DNA of 14,852 bases from Streptomyces katrae. Lineage in GTDB: Bacteria; Actinomycetota; Actinomycetes; Streptomycetales; Streptomycetaceae. A program made the translations under genes and the position numbers. Under the pieces are notes generated by a model that made no database searches, was not told where the DNA came from, and was given only the letters and a program-made list of their open reading frames with translations. Positions 13,715 to 14,852 of the stretch are shown here, piece after piece (the stretch's first letter is position 1; every line of letters starts with the position of its first letter). The stretch is from the NCBI RefSeq assembly GCF_000966975.1, contig NZ_JZWV01000447.1:1-14852 (forward strand). Direction: 5' to 3'.

Positions 13715-14110
13715 TCAGAGTTGATAGGCCCCCGCCGCGACGAGTTCGAGCACCGGACGCCAGTCCTCCACGAGCCCCGCGTCCAGCCCCGCCGTCCGCC
13801 CGGCCTCCGCCGCCTGCCGCAGGGCCTCGGCGTCCTCGCCGGCGGCCGTGCGTCCGCGCAGCAGCCGCGCCACCCGGTCCCCCAGCAGCGCGCGGACCGC
13901 CTCGGCCGCCTCCGCCCCCGGGAGCCCGCCCAGGCCGTGGACCAGCCCGGCCACCTGGAGTTCCTTGTCGTACGGGTGCGAGCGGCGCAGCAGGGCCGCG
14001 GTCCGCAGCCCGAGGTCCCGGTCCGGCGTCCGCGGCCCGCCGTGGCGGGCGTGCAGCAGTTCCGTCAGCTCGTCGACACTGCCGATCACGGGCACCCCTG
14101 AGCCGGCCAT
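13715..14110 (-). CDS. HD-domain-like protein with degenerate metal site
   Basis: The 131-residue protein has a helical pattern like small HD-superfamily proteins related to inositol oxygenase and PhnZ: VDELTELLHARH, LGLRTAALLRRS, KELQVAGLVHGLGGL, and later AEAVRALLGDRVARLLRG. In active relatives the first helix offers a histidine (HxxQTA) and the third carries the His-Asp pair. Here the first is replaced (LGLRTA), and the pair reads His58-Gly59, so metal binding is probably lost. The end, VEDWRPVLELVAAGAYQL, is compact and conserved-looking. ATG 14110 is preceded by a perfect GGAGGGA SD; an upstream GTG would add 25 residues of Ala/Gly/Arg without support. It converges on the zinc-ribbon SDR through the terminator. 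Function unknown; it may act in binding or regulation. Confidence 0.72.
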   Translation of the reverse strand: MAGSGVPVIGSVDELTELLHARHGGPRTPDRDLGLRTAALLRRSHPYDKELQVAGLVHGLGGLPGAEAAEAVRALLGDRVARLLRGRTAAGEDAEALRQAAEAGRTAGLDAGLVEDWRPVLELVAAGAYQL

Positions 14111-14406
14111 CGCCGCTTCCCTCCGTCGTCCGCGCTCGCACGCCGCCGCCCCGCCTCCGCCGAGCAGATCAGCCCCGGTGGACACGCCGGGCGACGACTT
14201 CCTGAACTCGCGGCAAAAACAAGCGGTCCGGCGTGGATTTTACCGTTCCATCGAGCGGCCCCCCGCTCATATGTGTACCCTGAGGCGCAAGGATCCCCAC
14301 CCGGGATCCGCTCCACCAAGGCGCCACCGCGTCCGGAAGACCTTTTAATTTCCCTATCCGGCATGCGGTCGAGCCTGCCGGGTTACGCGACACAAGGGAG
14401 TGCGCG
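14111..14406. other. Divergent intergenic region with inverted repeat
   Basis: This 296-base gap separates the minus-strand HD-like gene and the plus-strand small acidic peptide. It includes unusually AT-rich patches for this genome (around 14210-14245 and 14340-14355). On the minus strand a TAAAAT (near 14241-14246) could be a -10 for the HD-like gene, without a clear -35. An inverted repeat GGATCCC at 14291-14297 and GGGATCC at 14303-14309 with a 5-base loop is a candidate operator. I found no RNA gene. Confidence 0.45.
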
Positions 14407-14574
14407 GTGACTGAGACGACCAAGCCCAACCCGACCATGGAGCTGACGGGACGGGCGAACCCCCGCTCCGACGAACTCGGCAGCCTCGAGGTCTGGGCCC
14501 GATCCGCCCCGATCCGGCTGGCCGGCTACGAGGACGACCTCGCCGAGCCGCACATCCTGCCCGGCATCGACTAG
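14407..14574 (+). CDS. Small acidic peptide of unknown function (55 aa), RiPP-precursor-like
   Basis: GTG 14407 is preceded by a strong SD, AAGGGAG at 14394-14400. The 55-residue product starts MTETTKPNPTMELTGRANPR, has a helical middle SDELGSLEVWARSAPIRLAG and an acidic tail ending YEDDLAEPHILPGID. It has no cysteine, no signal peptide and no membrane segment. The short length, polar leader-like N-terminus, lone Trp and Tyr, and Asp/Glu-rich end resemble precursor peptides of ribosomally made natural products, but no maturase is visible; the HD-like gene and an epimerase are the only neighbours. A plain conserved small protein is equally possible. I do not recognise the family with certainty. 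The coding call itself is good because of the SD and codon bias. Confidence 0.62.
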   Translation: MTETTKPNPTMELTGRANPRSDELGSLEVWARSAPIRLAGYEDDLAEPHILPGID

Positions 14575-14629
14575 GCCCGAACGCGCCCGGGCCGGACCCG
14601 CCAGAGCCACCGGCCCACGGCACGCCCCA

Positions 14630-14658
14630 CGCCCCCGCACCCCACGGTGACGGGGGCG
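14630..14658 (+). terminator. Hairpin terminator after the small acidic peptide gene
   Basis: CGCCCCCG at 14630-14637 pairs with CGGGGGCG at 14651-14658 across a 13-base loop, 55 bases after the stop. A second GC-rich inverted repeat, CCGGCCG and CGGCCGG within 14667-14684, follows directly. No T-tract is present, so termination is inferred from the stem strength and the position between two genes. Confidence 0.5.
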
Positions 14659-14772
14659 CGGCACGACCGGCCGGACCCGGCCGGAGGTTCCCGTTCCCGA
14701 TCAGCCCTCAGCGTCATCGCCGACAGCGATCACGGCTTTCCCCGCCCCGCCCGCCCGGGCAGGCTGACCGGT

Positions 14773-14852
14773 ATGAAGAAGCTGCTGATGCTGGGCGGGA
14801 CCGAGTTCGTCGGCCGCGCGACCACCGAGGACGCCCTGGAACGGGGCTGGGA
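14773..14852 (+). CDS. NAD-dependent epimerase/dehydratase, N-terminal part only
   Basis: The reading frame from ATG 14773 gives MKKLLMLGGTEFVGRATTED and continues to the window end, where it is cut after 26 codons. The LGGTEFVGR phrase is the Rossmann GxxGxxG-type nucleotide loop (Gly-Gly-Thr-x-Phe-x-Gly) of extended SDR epimerases and related isoflavone-reductase-like proteins in actinobacteria. No strong SD is visible upstream. Substrate cannot be judged from this fragment. Confidence 0.75.
   Translation, partial: MKKLLMLGGTEFVGRATTEDALERGW

Noticed and set aside
1..14852. tRNA genes, CRISPR arrays, insertion sequences and prophage genes
   Set aside because: I looked for T-loop-like GTTCGA signatures, regularly spaced repeats and transposase motifs on both strands by eye and saw none; a computed scan would be more sensitive.

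Overview
The window reads as chromosomal DNA of a Streptomyces or close relative. It is very GC-rich, codons mostly end in G or C, GTG starts are frequent, Shine-Dalgarno (SD) sequences are purine-rich, and several families are typical of the genus (DUF5994, SpoIIE/GAF phosphatases, Rpf-LysM-M23 wall hydrolases, and a zinc-ribbon oxidoreductase related to short-chain dehydrogenases, SDRs). I saw no tRNA, rRNA, CRISPR array, transposase or phage gene.

Layout. (1) 48-1621: a PP2C protein phosphatase followed closely by a DUF72 protein. (2) 1622-3397: an RraA/HMG-aldolase-family gene broken by an internal deletion plus frameshift, convergent with an exported S11 D-Ala-D-Ala carboxypeptidase on the minus strand. 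(3) 3398-7954: a loosely packed accessory stretch with a small charged protein, a minus-strand fragment that looks like a dead DUF5994 gene, and two intact DUF5994 paralogs. The two paralogs flank a 33-residue membrane peptide, a winged-helix-like protein and a GAF-like/SpoIIE phosphatase. Both intact paralogs are preceded by nearly the same 70-nt leader (28 nt identical) followed by a hairpin. This repeated leader is the strongest candidate for something undescribed. (4) 7955-9586: a compact operon of panD, a small GNAT protein, an Asp/Glu racemase-like protein and a proline-rich small ORF interrupted at a run of nine C. (5) 9623-11871: an Rpf-LysM-M23 wall hydrolase with its own promoter, convergent with a DMT-family transporter whose frame runs about 430 bases antisense into the hydrolase gene. 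(6) 12059-13689: a zinc-ribbon SDR-like protein that lacks the catalytic tyrosine, closed by a strong bidirectional terminator. (7) 13715-14852: a degenerate HD-domain-like protein on the minus strand, a divergent intergenic region, a 55-residue acidic peptide of unknown role with a strong SD, and the first 26 codons of an NAD-dependent epimerase cut by the window end.

How genes may work together. The PanD product, beta-alanine, feeds pantothenate and CoA. The GNAT downstream uses acetyl-CoA by family, but any functional link is inference. The carboxypeptidase and the Rpf-LysM-M23 protein both act on peptidoglycan outside the membrane. The DUF5994 pair, winged-helix protein and SpoIIE phosphatase lie in one orientation and may form a regulatory cluster, but DUF5994 has no known function. 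All assignments come from reading motifs by eye; no database search was run.
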